64,000 nt of DNA from Aphrocallistes beatrix (taxonomy: Eukaryota > Porifera > Hexactinellida > Sceptrulophora > Aphrocallistidae): assembly GCA_963281255.1 (NCBI GenBank), contig OY725496.1:3263723-3327722 (forward strand). Reading direction: 5' to 3'. Positions 9,758 to 21,445 of this stretch are shown here, one piece after another. The notes beneath the pieces were generated by a model. That model was not told the DNA's origin. It worked only from the letters and a program-made list of their open reading frames with translations, and did not search any database. Each line of letters begins with the position of its first letter. The first letter of the stretch is position 1. The position numbers and the translations under genes were made by a program.

Positions 9758-12353
9758 CAGTTGAATTTTTTACTAGATCGAAGATACTGTCATCACTTTG
9801 CACATCATTGGAATTTATTTCAGATATTTGTACATTCTTAATCGGTTTCCCTCTTCTTATTTTCTTTTTTCGCTTAGGTTTAAATGTAAGGTTTTTTTGT
9901 TTCGTATTATTTCATTAAATTTTGTTTTGGACAATTGACATTGTTTGAAATAACTTCGCTTTCTTTTGCGTCGTTCCCAAATTTCTTCGAATTGTGTGTT
10001 GTCTTTTTCCCTATTTATCTTGGTTCTTTTCAACAATTTGCTGCTAATTTGAAGAAAACCAAAATCAAATGCTTTAATTCTACCACAAATCCCTTCATAA
10101 ATTCGTCTAATTAAATCACCAGGTCTCAGTTTTATTTCGTCTTTCAAAATATTATGCTTAACAATTTTAATCCAATTTTCCACAATCGAGTTTGTAAAAG
10201 TGACGTCTAACTTTCCAGGGAACAAAGTCGGACCAATAATCACCCCGGTCCATAAAGGACATATTGGCATATAATGTGTTACCAAAAACCCAGGCAAATC
10301 AGGTAAATAATATCTGTGGTTCACTTCTAGAGATATAGTTTGGGGTCGAGTTTGTAAATCTTATACGAAAGATTTACTTTTCTGTAGAATGGAATCAAAA
10401 TGTTTTCCAAAAGGAGACTTATTTCTATATGTCATACAATCTCCTAGTTCATTAGATAATTCCTCATCAATTTCTGACAAATAATCCATTCCGAGCTCAT
10501 GATTTTCATTACAGTGAAATATTGCATTCTCAAGCTTTTTTATGTACTGCTCTACTGGGATAAACATGATATGCACAAGGACGTAAATAATTGGTCCACT
10601 TCTTCTAGAGTTGTACAACTTGTAATCCGTGCCATTATAAACATCATCACTCGTTTAGTTTCTTTCGTGGGCCTTAATTTATGTTCAATCTTGTAGCTGA
10701 AACGGTTCATTATATGTGCGGAGCATATATGAATCATAGTTTTTATACTGTTGCTACCAATTTCCTTTTGGTTAACTTTTTGCCAGCAAGCATCCAAGTA
10801 TATGTCTCGAGTTTGAGAATTAAAGCAGTTACAAACACTATGCAACATAGCCCAGCTAAAATCTACTTCAACATGTGTAGGAATAATTTCTTTAGTTAAT
10901 ACCTTTTTTACGTTATAGAACCATTTGTTTAAGAAATGACTAATTTCAACATTAGTATGCTCACTGCTTATCATCTCAGCAAGTGGAATGGGAGAAGTTT
11001 TAGCTTCAGGATGTCTCACTGTTAAAGCATAATACAATATTTTTTTGTGGAATTTATCCATTTTTCTTACAATTGAACCAGTTGCATCCAAATGCAATAT
11101 CAAGTTTCCAGGTTGAAGTTTTTTGATAATGCGTATTTGTTCCTCTGTGTGCATATGGATGACAATTGGATATCGAGACACCGTCTGTATGTAACCATTA
11201 AGAATTGTCCCTTTAATATTACTATCATATGTCTTTTGAGTTATTATGATATCTTGCCACATATCATCACTCATTCTGCTTTTTGAATCATGTTCTGATT
11301 TAACTTTTCGAAGGGCCTCTTGAGATTTCAGAAAGTTCAGATTGCCATGTTCTGCAACATCTAAACTGTTAGATTGTTCAAATTGTTTGTAATGAAAATG
11401 ACTCGCAGAATTATGAGCCAATTGTCCAGCAACTAAAATCCTTTATTTGCCGGATAATTTTCGCGAAAATGTGGTTATAATATCAAAGTGCTGATAAGAA
11501 ATAGATCCTGAAACATGTACCTCAACAAAAACATTTTCTGTCGCAGGATTAGGAATATTTTGTATCTGAAATTCATATTTTAAACAGTTTTTGAATTTAC
11601 AAATTGCTTCTCCAACAAGATACGAGCAGTTTCGGATAGTAGATTTGTTGATACGATGGTAGATAAATTTAATGACGCAAAATGGGGAACATTTTGAAAA
11701 ATTTTGACTGAAAATGTTTGTCCATTCGGTTTTCAATTGTTTTCCATTTATTTGTGGCGAAATATCGTCCCATTCAAAATATTTTGGATATTCGAATTTG
11801 CTCTCGTTTTTCCTTTCAGCAGTTTTGCTTTATATCGAATTATCCAGAAGTGAAAACTTTTCAAATTCACCATAATTGTTTGGGGACGAAATAGGTATAG
11901 AGTTACGGTTTCTCTCCTCAGTATGAATATACGTAAAATTTGAATCAGTAGAACTTGTACTAGTACTCTCTAAATTTTCTAGAGTGATACTTTGAGATTT
12001 TGGAAGAAGAGATTTTCCAGTTGGAGTGAGAAAATATTTTGCTGAGAATTGTTGAAAATTAATACTAATTGGTAAACTCTGAAGAGGTTTATCAAGTTCA
12101 TCAGACATTAGTAAACCCAGAAATTCGTGATGAATTTTAGCTTGGTTTTTGCGCCATATGTTCATTATTTTTGCACGTTGACAAGCACGATTTCTCCCAA
12201 ATATATGTTTAGATAACTTACCCCACAATGAATATGGGTAACGCCAATTCTGGTTCTCTTTTAGATATTTTTCGACGTCAGACCATTTGATTTCCAAAGC
12301 AAACAATGCATTCACAATTAGAGATAGCATAGCCTTTCGAGAATTTCCGTCAA
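9758..12353 (-). pseudogene. MULE DDE transposase of copy B, with three in-frame TAA codons
   Basis: Reading 12353 downward: an N-terminal region with NWRYPYSLWGKLSKHIFGRN and a cluster of basic residues, then a conserved region with EWTN and KFIYHRIN (11736-11443). The core at 11421-10552 carries LHLDATGSIVRK (Asp112) and VEVDFSWAMLHS (Asp187). The C-terminal part at 10324-9857 has HYMPICPLWTG and NSIVENW (Glu49 of that piece), then a Lys/Arg-rich linker. TAA codons interrupt the same frame at 11830-11832, 11443-11445 and 10361-10363, and a frameshift lies near 10555-10575. Comparison with copy A, which is open at two of these three places, shows they are mutations. DDE spacing and target duplication place it in the Mutator superfamily. 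Confidence 0.87.
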
Positions 12354-12419
12354 CTAAAAATCAGTAGATAATAACAATTAGGTTGAAAATAGTTAATATT
12401 TAACTTAGAAATTTCTTAC

Positions 12420-12477
12420 CTTGTAAGGATCCAGGGTTGGTTTCAATATCACCACATCGGAGTATCAAAGAACTCAT
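12420..12477 (-). CDS. First exon of copy B transposon gene with degenerate 2A-like motif
   Basis: An ATG at 12477-12475 opens MSSLILRCGDIETNPGSLQ, ending in a GTAAGA donor at 12419. The intron (12354-12419, 66 bp, ending TTTTTAG) joins in frame to VDGNSRKAMLSLIVNALFALEIKW. The motif GDIETNPGS has Ser where 2A needs the final Pro, so it is probably inactive here. Copy A has GDIEANPGP. The very short N-terminal leader with a few hydrophobic residues before the motif is typical of 2A-like leaders in retroelements. Confidence 0.72.
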
Positions 12478-12955
12478 AGCGTGGTAGTTGGAAAAAATAT
12501 TAATTTAAGATGAAAATAAATACGTATATGATTCGAGAAAGGACAAAATTATAAATAAGATAATTTCAAATGGATAATAATATTACTTATGCTGAGACTA
12601 GTTATATAATTACGCATATGATTACGTATATTATGAAGAAGCTCGATATATGTCACTTAATTTGGTAGTTGCAGTGATTTATTAATATAGACGTATTATT
12701 ACATAATAATTAAGAAATGGCAGACTTCTATGATTTCAAGATATAATGGTTACAAAACGTAATTCGAGAGCATACGATAACAGATTTTAAAGATATCTAT
12801 TATAATTTGACCGATTACTGATGGTCTGTTGAGCATTTATTTTTAGAATTCGTTATTTGCAGGAGCAGTCTTTATTAAGCAGTCAATATCTATTAACACA
12901 CTTTGGTATTACTCAGAATGGATACTTAACTCAGTATGTAAGTATAATCATACTT

Positions 12956-13322
12956 TGCAATCTCATCATGTGCCACTGGGGTGTCAGATTGAAATGAAAT
13001 GAAATGACAGAAACCTCCTAGGCTAGTATTGCTATATTCCAAATGACACCTCTCTACGTGTCCTGGAATTGCAATTATAGCGTGTTAAAGTGTGCTCGAT
13101 TTTAAGAAAAGTGAATATTTTATCAAATTTTCCATAATTTTGCAATCTCATCATGTGCCACTGGGGTGTCAGATTGAAATGAAATTAAAATGACAGAAAC
13201 CTCCTAGGCTAGTATTGCTATATTCCAAATGACACCTCTCTACGTGTCCTGGAATCGCAATTATAGCGTGTTAAAGTGTGCTCGATTTTGTTAATTTATT
13301 TCGCTGCCAACTTCACACTCAT
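12956..13322 (-). repeat. Right terminal region of copy B with a tandem duplication
   Basis: A segment of about 150-160 bp (ttgcaatctcatcatgtgcc..gtgctcgattt) occurs twice head to tail, at about 12956-13113 and 13140-13290. Only the outer copy continues into the terminal ttcgctgccaacttcacactcat end. The left end has a single copy. Confidence 0.88.
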
Positions 13323-13331
13323 CAATTACGA

Positions 13332-13652
13332 ATCAGATTCAAGGAACTGTTACACGAAAAATAGACACCCCCAGAATGCCCCCCCCCTGGTCCATATATT
13401 TCGTAATATATGAACCCCCCTCGGAGCTGTTAGTTTATAGTGTCCAAGGAATAGGTCGCCTTTTCGGATTTCAAGAATCCGTTGGAATGTGCGTTCTGTG
13501 GAATAGCGGGATTGGATGACTAGATTTATGTTATGATCCGTTTGATAAACTGTCCAGGATATAATTATACATAAGGTATAGTATGTAATTGAGAAATCTA
13601 GTCAAGTATTCGTATACAGAGAATACAAAGGAATCGAAGGTATACTACAGTA
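13332..13652. other. Non-coding stretch between MULE copy B and the Gypsy fragment
   Basis: It contains a C-run (about 13380-13388) and AT-rich sequence. It may include 3' untranslated or LTR sequence of the adjacent Gypsy element, but no second LTR copy is visible to confirm it. Confidence 0.4.
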
Positions 13653-16165
13653 CTAACTAGTTGCCCCATCTTTCTGTTGACGTATTTCGCTAGCAGTCGA
13701 TGAGGACTTTTCTCGAAACCCACTTGAAATCTTGCTCCATGGTACAAAGTCACCATAATATTGCTTTGGTTTTCGTATTCTACTTGGGTATCTCCTATTT
13801 TCCATTATGTTTGATGCTGGTGCACTTTCATCTTGACTGGTGGGTTCGAAAGGATCGATTTCTTCTCCACCTCCTGAATAAGTGCTTCTCCTAGTCCTGG
13901 CCTCTTCTTGAAACATGTTCCCATCCTGTTTCATCGCTTTGTCTAATTCTCCGTCGGTATTCCCATTATCAGGAATTTCCTTATTCAAATGATGGTTTGT
14001 ATATATGTTAGGTTGTACTGGAATCATTGTAGGAACATAGTATTCTTTACATCGGTCCAGGTGGACCCATTTTTTGATAACTCTTGGCCTACGGCCTCCA
14101 CTGTTTTCCCGAATCATACCTCCAATTTTCAGTTTTACGTCGGGACCCTTTCTATCTAGGACCTCAAACGGTCCGTTGTACCTTGGATCTAGTGAATCCT
14201 GTCTGGTCTCATTACGGAGCATGACTTGGCCTCTTTTTTGTATTTTGGAAGTCACTCTCTTTTCGTTGATACGTTCCCTGGCTCTGCCGAGACTTCGTTC
14301 GATATTTTCTCTGGCGATCTCATTCAGTTGAGCCTGCTTTATCCTTAGCTCACGGAGAAATTCTCCATGAGAATTTCTGGACGTGGCGTCGAGACTTTTG
14401 CACCATGTGCCAATGGGTGATCTGGGCTGTCTCCCGTAGGTTAGCATCAGAGGTGAAACTTTGCTTGAAGCATTCTCCATTCCATTACAATAGAATCCCG
14501 CCTCAGTTAAAAGAGCGGGCCATGATCCTTTAGGTAGGTTTCGATCAAGCATAAGGCACGACAACACTTGTTTAACGAACCCAATGTTTCGCTCAGCCAT
14601 ACCATCGCACTGAGGATGGTATGGTGTAGTATGTCGCTTTTCAATTTTCAATGATTTGCAGAACTCTCTGAACTGCTCTCCATCTAGCTGCGCTCCTTGA
14701 TCAGTCACCACTAATTCTGGAACTCCGTGTCCGCGATAAATCCATCCCTGTTGGAAGGCTACAATTATGCTATCAACTGTTTGATCATGTAGTGGGACTA
14801 GCTCAATCATTCGAGTGAATAAGTCAACGATCAGCAGAAAATATCTAAATTCGCCATCCGCCCAAGGTAGCGTTCCAAAATCCATCCCCACTGCGGAACC
14901 TGGTTGATCCTTAAGAGTTTTCATCGACTCTATCGGCTGTCCAGAAGAGTTTGATGGTTTTACTCGTTGGCACACCACGCATTGGCGACAATAGATTTTC
15001 GCATCTCTAGCCATTTTATTCCAAAAATAGTTGCGTCTCAGAGATTGGATTGTACCAGCCCGTCCGAAATGTGCCTGCGAATGTACCTTCTCGAGAACAG
15101 TTACTTGCATATCTTTTGGAACTACGATACGATTGTCAAATAGAAGTGTCTCTCCTTGCAATCTCAAGTGATTGGCTACCCTTTTTAATCGTCCAGTTAC
15201 TACTCTTGCGCTTTCTTTCATTTCTTGAATCGCCTGACGTATGACAGGGTTGTTTCGTTGTCTGTCGGCGACTTGTTCCCCGAGGGATATATCCACACTA
15301 AACAGGCGATCTTCAAAACCTTTCTCTCTATTCACGTTACTATCATAAACTAGGTTGGGAGTGCGGCTAAGATAGTCCGCGACCTTATTTTCCTTGCCTG
15401 GTCTGTATTGGACACGATAAGGAAGTTCTTCCAATTCAAGGATCCACCTCGCAAATGTGTGACGTGGGTCTTTTTGCTTTCGTAACCATTGTAGCGGGCA
15501 ATGATCGGTAAGAAAAATAATTTCACGCGCTCCTTTGAGGTAAACTGCCCATTTGCGTGCTGCCGACACTAGCGCCCACGCCTCGAGTTGTCCAGCACTA
15601 TAATTCCTCTGTGAAGGGTTCAGAGAGGATGAATAATAACAGATGGGTCGAAGTTTTCCGACTTTTGCGTCTAACTGTGACAGGACTGCGGCCACACCCA
15701 TAACGCTAGCGTCAGTCTCCACATAAAACGTTTTATTCCAGTCGGGAAAAGATCGCATATAAGCTTTCTCCTGAGTTCTAAGTATGCTTGTTCACAGTTG
15801 CCATCCCAAACCCATTTGATTCCCTTTCTTGTTAATCTATTCAAGGGTGCGGCAATCTCGGACATTCGAGGTGTATAACAACGGTAATAGTTGATTATCC
15901 CAAGGAACCTTGGAGTTCCTGTAGAGAGTTCGGCCTGGGAAAGGAATTGATCTTTTTCAAATAATCTTCTGTCGGCCTCCTTCCTCCTATAGAAATGTGA
16001 TGTCCAAGAAATTCACACTCCTGATACCCCACACGACATTTGACTTCTTTCAATTGGATGCCAGCAATAGATAGACGAGAAAATACTTCCCTCAGACGCC
16101 TTAAATGTTCGTCGAATGTGTGAGAATACACAAGAATGTCGTCAACATAAGTTTCTACTCCTCTT
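13653..16165 (-). pseudogene. Ty3/Gypsy pol fragment (RT thumb, RNase H, integrase), 5' truncated
   Basis: On the minus strand the sequence starts inside the reverse transcriptase, with YVDDILVYSHTF (YVDD box at 16138-16149). It continues with ECEFLGHHIS, then the RNase H block FYVETDASVMGVAAVLSQ, SAGQLEAWALVSAARKW and FLTDHCPLQWL. The integrase has an HHCC finger (H..H..CRQCVVCQ) and a DDE core with GMDFG, VVTDQGAQ and the Glu of MAERN. The last 701 codons (15758-13653) are open. Two frameshifts near 15750 and 15880 break the upstream part. Gag, protease and most of RT are missing, and no LTR pair is seen, so it is a dead fragment. Confidence 0.93.
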
Positions 16166-16946
16166 AGCCATTATGTACAATGTAATTTCTATATTATTGT
16201 AAATTCGAGCGGAGTTGGACAAACATTGAAGTGTATCACTTTTACATAATGTGTAATGGCTTCGTATTTTTGTTATTTACTAAATCAAGTGTAATTATAG
16301 TGTTGGGTATGTGTATTTCATCTACATATTTCACTTATCAGGTAGTCTTTTTAAGAATATCTATATAGGCTGATAGTGCCTCGAAATATATATGCATGGG
16401 ACTTGCATCCCCTTACCATCACAAAAACTGACTGGTATTTCGAGCAATTCAAGTTAAGCAAACTACATTTCTCATGAAGTTCTCGTATAATATATAATTA
16501 ATGATGGATTTTAACTGTATAAAACAGGTGATAAAATTGCCTAAATTTCCTCAAAAAGGGGTCGTTGCGCAATATGATTATGACAGTGCACATTTTGATT
16601 CCGGATTCGGGGACTCTGATTTGTGATTTATATATGCTAGTAATACATTTTGAAGGTCTATCGTACCTAGGAAAAATACTTTGGTTCATGTTGTGAAATT
16701 CCCTAATTATACTAGTCCATCCCTGGTCCAAGTTTTTTTGAGCGCGGCAGTGCATTATGTATAGATTGTTATGCTAAAATAAAGAGTATTTTGTAATTTT
16801 TTAACTTCATAGTTTTAAAACATGCTATTGGTTATATTTCATCTATTTTGTTGTACAACCATATCACTGATGTACACAACTTTGACTATCTTACTTTCAA
16901 CCCTGTTTTTCTCTTTTAGATCTATAATTATTCTTCTAACTACTAA
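16166..16946. other. AT-rich intergenic DNA upstream of the NHL gene
   Basis: No gene recognised. A pyrimidine-rich tract ending CTCTTTTAG at about 16911-16919 could be a 3' splice site of a 5' untranslated intron of the next gene. Confidence 0.4.
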
Positions 16947-17879
16947 ATGATGGCAACTCGTCTCTCTGTATTGCAACCAGATGTCATACTTAGTAACTCG
17001 TCTAGCAAAGTTGCTGATGATAAAGTGTCTATAGCTACCCATTATGAAGAGTTTAGTCATCTAGTGGCAGTAGCAAAACGAGGAATGTTACCTGGCCAAT
17101 TGTTTGATCCACAAGGTGTCGCTATTGATTCACACACCAATAAAATATATGTTACAGAATGTATCGCTCGCATCTCTATTTTTTCAGAGAATGGTGAGTT
17201 CCTAAATACGTTTTCACATGAAAGCATGGTGGACCTTTGGGGTATAGCGATCCATAGAGACAATGTTTACGTGACGGATTTAAGCGAAAACGTGGTGCTT
17301 CATTTTGAATTTTCAGAAGATATCGATCTCGTCGTTAGCCAGGGCGGAGAAGGGTCTGGTATTGGGAAGTTTGATGGTCCTAGGGGGCTGACTGTCTCAG
17401 CCAACGGGGATGTTTTTGTGGCTGATTGCTTTAACAACCGAGTTCAAATTCTTGATAGTGAACTCCGATACCAGCGACAACTTTCGCACGACTCTATGAC
17501 ACAGCCGTATGACGTCAGACTGACATCAGACGAAGTGTACATACTCAGTATTAAAGACTCTTCGTGCTTGCATGTTTTTTCTCATGACGGAGACAAGATT
17601 CGTTCGCTTATAACGTGCGGTGGACGTGGAATGAAGGTTTGTTGTCCTTCATTCCTCTGTCTAGATTCTAAAGAGAATTTCATTATCAGTGATTATAATG
17701 TTGGTCAAGTCAAAGTGTTTTCTAAAGAAGGCGGTTTCCTCTGTGCCATAGGGAATGATGGTCCTGATGATGGAGTGGGAGTATTATTCTTACTCAATGG
17801 AATAGCTATGACTAAAAATTTCAATTTGGTTGTTGTTTCTTTTAATAGAAAATATGGACTGCACATATTTTCTTATTAA
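16947..17879 (+). CDS. NHL-repeat beta-propeller protein
   Basis: The 310-codon frame (a second ATG follows directly at 16950) contains about six NHL-type repeats. Examples are GQLFDPQGVAIDSHTNKIYV, WGIAIHRDNVYVTD, GKFDGPRGLTVSANGDVFVA followed by DCFNNRVQILD, and later FLCLDSKENFIISD. Such repeats fold into a propeller that binds RNA or protein, as in the C-terminal half of TRIM-NHL proteins. No RING, B-box or coiled coil is encoded upstream, and there is no signal peptide or membrane segment, so the protein is an isolated propeller in the cytoplasm or nucleus. AATAAA stands 14 bases after the stop. A degenerate copy lies about 750 bp downstream. Confidence 0.85.
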   Translation: MMATRLSVLQPDVILSNSSSKVADDKVSIATHYEEFSHLVAVAKRGMLPGQLFDPQGVAIDSHTNKIYVTECIARISIFSENGEFLNTFSHESMVDLWGIAIHRDNVYVTDLSENVVLHFEFSEDIDLVVSQGGEGSGIGKFDGPRGLTVSANGDVFVADCFNNRVQILDSELRYQRQLSHDSMTQPYDVRLTSDEVYILSIKDSSCLHVFSHDGDKIRSLITCGGRGMKVCCPSFLCLDSKENFIISDYNVGQVKVFSKEGGFLCAIGNDGPDDGVGVLFLLNGIAMTKNFNLVVVSFNRKYGLHIFSY

Positions 17880-17892
17880 ATGTACTATATAC

Positions 17893-17898
17893 AATAAA
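17893..17898 (+). terminator. Polyadenylation signal AATAAA of the NHL gene
   Basis: AATAAA lies 14 nt beyond the TAA stop at 17877-17879. Confidence 0.5.
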
Positions 17899-18629
17899 TA
17901 TAAATATTTTATTCTAGTATCACTATTTTTAGTGCAGTTCTTAGTATGGGAGAAGCATTATGGCAGGATTGGTGTGTAACGTCCGTACGACCGTCTGCTT
18001 GTTCCTAAAAATACTATTGGACTAAATTGCACCAAATTTGGATCATATTTTCTTTGTATTTTAATAAAGATTTGAGCCTGGGCTCAAATTTGGCGAAATA
18101 TTCTTTTGGTTCGCACCTTTTCACAAAAGGTGTCGAATTGTTTTAGCCAAACAGAATCCAGGGATTTAGGTTGACTTTGACCAATAGGAATTATGCCTAA
18201 CTCAATGAAGATAAACTACAAGTAGTTATTATCACTCTCAAACTTAAAATCTGATTAGCTGAACGTGACGAATGATGCTGATCAATGAAATATCACAGCT
18301 GAAGTTTATTATAATTGTTTAATAGGATTGGACATAACTCAATGCATAAAAATGATTCATAATGTCTGTCTCTCTAAAATTGAAACTTGATTGATTGACA
18401 TGAAAGAAAATGTTTACAACTCAATTATAGTTGTATATTATTATAAACCAAATGCAATATATTTTCAGATTTTTCACATTAGTTTAGGCTAGAAATATGT
18501 CTCTTAAAGTGCAGTAACCTCTATTTTAAGATACAACAAAATCAAATCACTTTGTAAAATTGATGCGAGACTTCCTTACTTTTTCTAACTATAAATTTCT
18601 GTTTTATAGTTCTCTTAGAAGTATTACTA
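17899..18629. other. Intergenic DNA between NHL gene and NHL pseudogene
   Basis: AT-rich, no coding segment or clear repeat structure seen. Confidence 0.4.
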
Positions 18630-19460
18630 TAGGCAGCTCTTCGGCTTTCTGTAATAGCCAGTAACAAAACTAACGAAGTTGTTGATACTAAAGTGTCGGA
18701 CCCATTATGAAGCGTTTAGTCATCTAGTAGTAGTAGCAGTAGCAGAACAAGGAAGTTCATTTGAGAAGTTGATAGTCCACGAGGTGTCACTATTGATTCT
18801 TGCACCAATCAAATATATGTCGTAGATTGTTATGCTCGCAACACAATCTTCTCAGATAATGGCGAATTCCTAAATACGTTTTCACATGTAAACTTGGAGA
18901 GTCCATTGGGTATAGCGATCCATAGGTGCATTATCTACGTGACAGATCCAGCTCGATTTCCTAATGAAAAGTATCCAAATAACTTCGAGGAGGAAGTATC
19001 AGCCGTTCCCTATTATCAGGAAATGGACCATACAATAGCTGTTGCAGAGGTAGGAAGACCTCCAGGAGAGTTATGGCATCCTAGAGTTCTCGCTATGGCA
19101 CCAGCACCAACTAAATCTACCTCACGGAAGGATTAGATGATTCAGCCAGAATATCAATCTTCTCAGACACAGGGGATTTATAGACTTTTTCACATCAGCT
19201 ACTGAGATGTCCATGTGGTATAGCGCTCCACAGATACAATATACACGTTTCAGACCGAAGGGTCAGCTCATTTTCCAGTTCAATGCTGCATCACACTTCT
19301 GTCTCGTTAATAAGCAAGGGTCCGCTGGATCTAGAGTTGGACAGTTCATTCAGCCTAGCAAATTAATATTTCTCATAATGGAGAAGTATTTATCGCTGAT
19401 TGTAAGAACCTTCGAGTTCGAATCCTGGATAGCCAACTCCACTACTGTTCTCTACTAAGT
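18630..19460 (+). pseudogene. Degenerate NHL-repeat copies downstream of the intact NHL gene
   Basis: The sequence around 18640-18900 matches the start of the intact gene (aactaacgaagttgttgata, catctagtagtagtagcagt, then GVTIDSCTNQIYVVD) but with frameshifts. From about 19010 a second, different N-terminal-like block follows (YYQEMDHTIAVAEVGRPPGELWHP). A later part (19300-19440) matches the repeat with GSAGSRVGQFIQPS. So pieces of at least two former tandem paralogues are joined here, none with an open frame longer than about 80 codons. Confidence 0.75.
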
Positions 19461-19681
19461 ATGCTGAATTGCCATTTGTTTGCAGTTACATTAATGAAAT
19501 CAGAACTGTAGCAGAAAATTTTGGTTTGTAATAAATATAATTTACATCGTATTAAGTCAACTAATCCTGAGTGTAAGGTCAATTTGAATCTACAATGTTC
19601 ACATTACTAAAGATTATTATACTTGATTAATCAAACAATTTCAGTCAATGTCGTTAACAACATTTAAAGTTATTATATGTA

Positions 19682-20442
19682 CAAGCGCGCTTCGCTTGCT
19701 TGCGCTGCGCGGCTTGCGGACACTGCGTGTCCGCAGATTTACCCAGTGGGAGCTTGGGGATATTAGAGAAACAATACGTCGCTTTCTTGTTTTATACTAA
19801 GCACGCTGGATTGTCATTTGTCTACGGTTACATTTATGAAATCAGAACTGTAGCATAAATTTTGTTTCGTGATAAATATAATTTACTTCGTATTAAGTCA
19901 ACTAATCCTGAATGTAAGCTCAATTTGAATACACAAAGTTCACATTGCTAAAGATTATTATACTTAAATAATCAATTCCAGTCCATGTCGTTAAAAGTTA
20001 TTTTATGATCGAATTGATTGATCGTAGCATATAACACACTTTAATTGTTGTTAACAATCAAATTGTAGACTCAAAATAGCAGTATTCAATCATTTATATG
20101 AAATAGAATCGTGTGAATGGCATTATAGAAGGCTGATAATTGATTGGTTCACATAAACCAATGAATTTCAATCACAAATAGTTATTTTGATTGTATGCAT
20201 AAGTCAATACTATTTTATTCCAATGTATTTGCATTATAAAATAATCGAATTTGATTGGTCAGCACATTTTGTCACCTATCTCGGCGAGGTGTGAACATTT
20301 CGCTTAGATCTTCGAACTTAATCCTAGATTCATCATTTGACACCAACATGCCAATTTTCGTATTTCTACGACTTGCCAATTCTTCAATCAATTCGGACAA
20401 ACAAAAAAAAAAAAAAAAATCCTAGCATTTTAATATATAAGA
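19682..20442 (-). mobile_element. Non-autonomous Helitron, family 1, minus-strand copy
   Basis: Read on the minus strand it starts TCTTATATATTAAAATGCTAG (ends at 20442) and finishes at the hairpin with gcgcagcgcaagcaagcgaag and CTTG (19682). It is nearly the same over its length as 25254-26018. It contains a 17-base or longer A-run near 20403-20419. No protein is encoded. Confidence 0.75.
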
Positions 20443-20447
20443 TAATC

Positions 20448-20868
20448 AATCAATTCGATCATAAAATAACTTTTAACAATCAAATTATAGACTCAAAATA
20501 ACTATTCAATTATTTATATGAAATAGAATCGTGTATTGCATTATAAAAGTCTGATAATTGATTGGTTCTCACATGAACCAATGGATTTCAATCACAAATA
20601 GTCCTTTTGATTGTACATATGCATAAGTCACTACTATTTGATCCCAATGTACTTGCATTATAAAATAATCGAATTTGATTGGTCAGCACATTTTGTCACC
20701 TATCTCGGCGAGGTGTGAACATTTCGCTTAGATCTTAGAACTTAATCATAGTCATATCATTTGACACCTACATGCCAATTTTCACATCTCTATGAATTCC
20801 CAATTCTTCAATCAATTCGGACAAACACATTTTTTTTAAAAAAAATCCTAGCATTTTAATATATAAGA
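20448..20868 (-). mobile_element. Partial second Helitron copy in tandem
   Basis: It repeats the inner and 5' part of the preceding copy, from caatcaattcgatcataaaa to the same terminal tcctagcattttaatatata. The hairpin end is absent, so it is a partial tandem copy. Confidence 0.75.
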
Positions 20869-20872
20869 TTTA

Positions 20873-21445
20873 CAGGGTGTCCCAAAAGTTCTGCAACAAA
20901 TGTTGCTAATGTATTATGCATAGATAAATAGATCAAATCTTTTTAATCAAAAATAGAGAGGATTATCTTAATTATTTTGCATTCCCAATGACCTGCATTT
21001 CTCAATTTATTGGCAATGATGGATTATATATATCGTTGTCTCGTAAAGAATATCTTTTATCTCAATTAAAAAAACTCATATCCATGGTACTTTTTACGGC
21101 TATACTTAAAAATACTCGTTCTTATCGAAGATTTCCGTTGCATAAATCAAAAGTAATAATATTATTTTAGTATTTGAATCAATTAGAGAATATAGAAGTG
21201 ATTAATGTAATATTTCATCAGAAAAATAGTGATCTTCAAACTTGGCACTTTTGAGCTCCAAATTTTGGAGTGAATTGAATGTAATTATTTAAATTTCTAT
21301 AAGAAATGTCTTTTGCGTAATAGCTCATTTCTATGCAAGAATGGTGCTAGATTTCATTTATTCAGGCTAATTTGGAATAAAACCAAGTGATCTTAGTCAA
21401 ATTAACAAAGTAAAATTGGTTGTTACAGAACTTTTGAGACACCCT
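20873..21445. mobile_element. Mariner-type MITE with CAGGGTGTCCCAAAAGTTCT ends
   Basis: The left end cagggtgtcccaaaagttct and the right end, reversed, agggtgtctcaaaagttctg form an inverted pair of about 26 bp. TA precedes the left end. The interior is AT-rich and has no transposase. It sits directly against the Helitron end. Confidence 0.75.

Larger units (their letters stand above)
8797..13322 (-). mobile_element. MULE-superfamily DNA transposon copy B (2A-transposase-OTU family)
   Basis: This 4.5-kb element has terminal inverted repeats of about 138 bp that differ at only a few bases. They start ATGAGTGTGAAGTTGGCAGC, the same end motif as copy A. A perfect 9-bp duplication caattacga lies at 8788-8796 and 13323-13331. 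One minus-strand gene occupies most of it: a 2A-like exon, an intron of about 66 bp, a DDE transposase, a basic linker and an OTU domain. The gene has three in-frame TAA codons and several frameshifts, so this copy cannot make its own transposase. Its near-identical ends indicate a recent jump. Confidence 0.92.

Noticed and set aside
9857..12353. In-frame TAA codons of copy B as recoded sense codons
   Set aside because: Copy A is open at two of the three positions, frameshifts are present as well, and host genes end properly at TAA, so decay is the simpler reading.
16498..16755. 85-codon minus-strand frame upstream of the NHL gene
   Set aside because: No recognisable domain. A weak resemblance to transposase helices was not enough.
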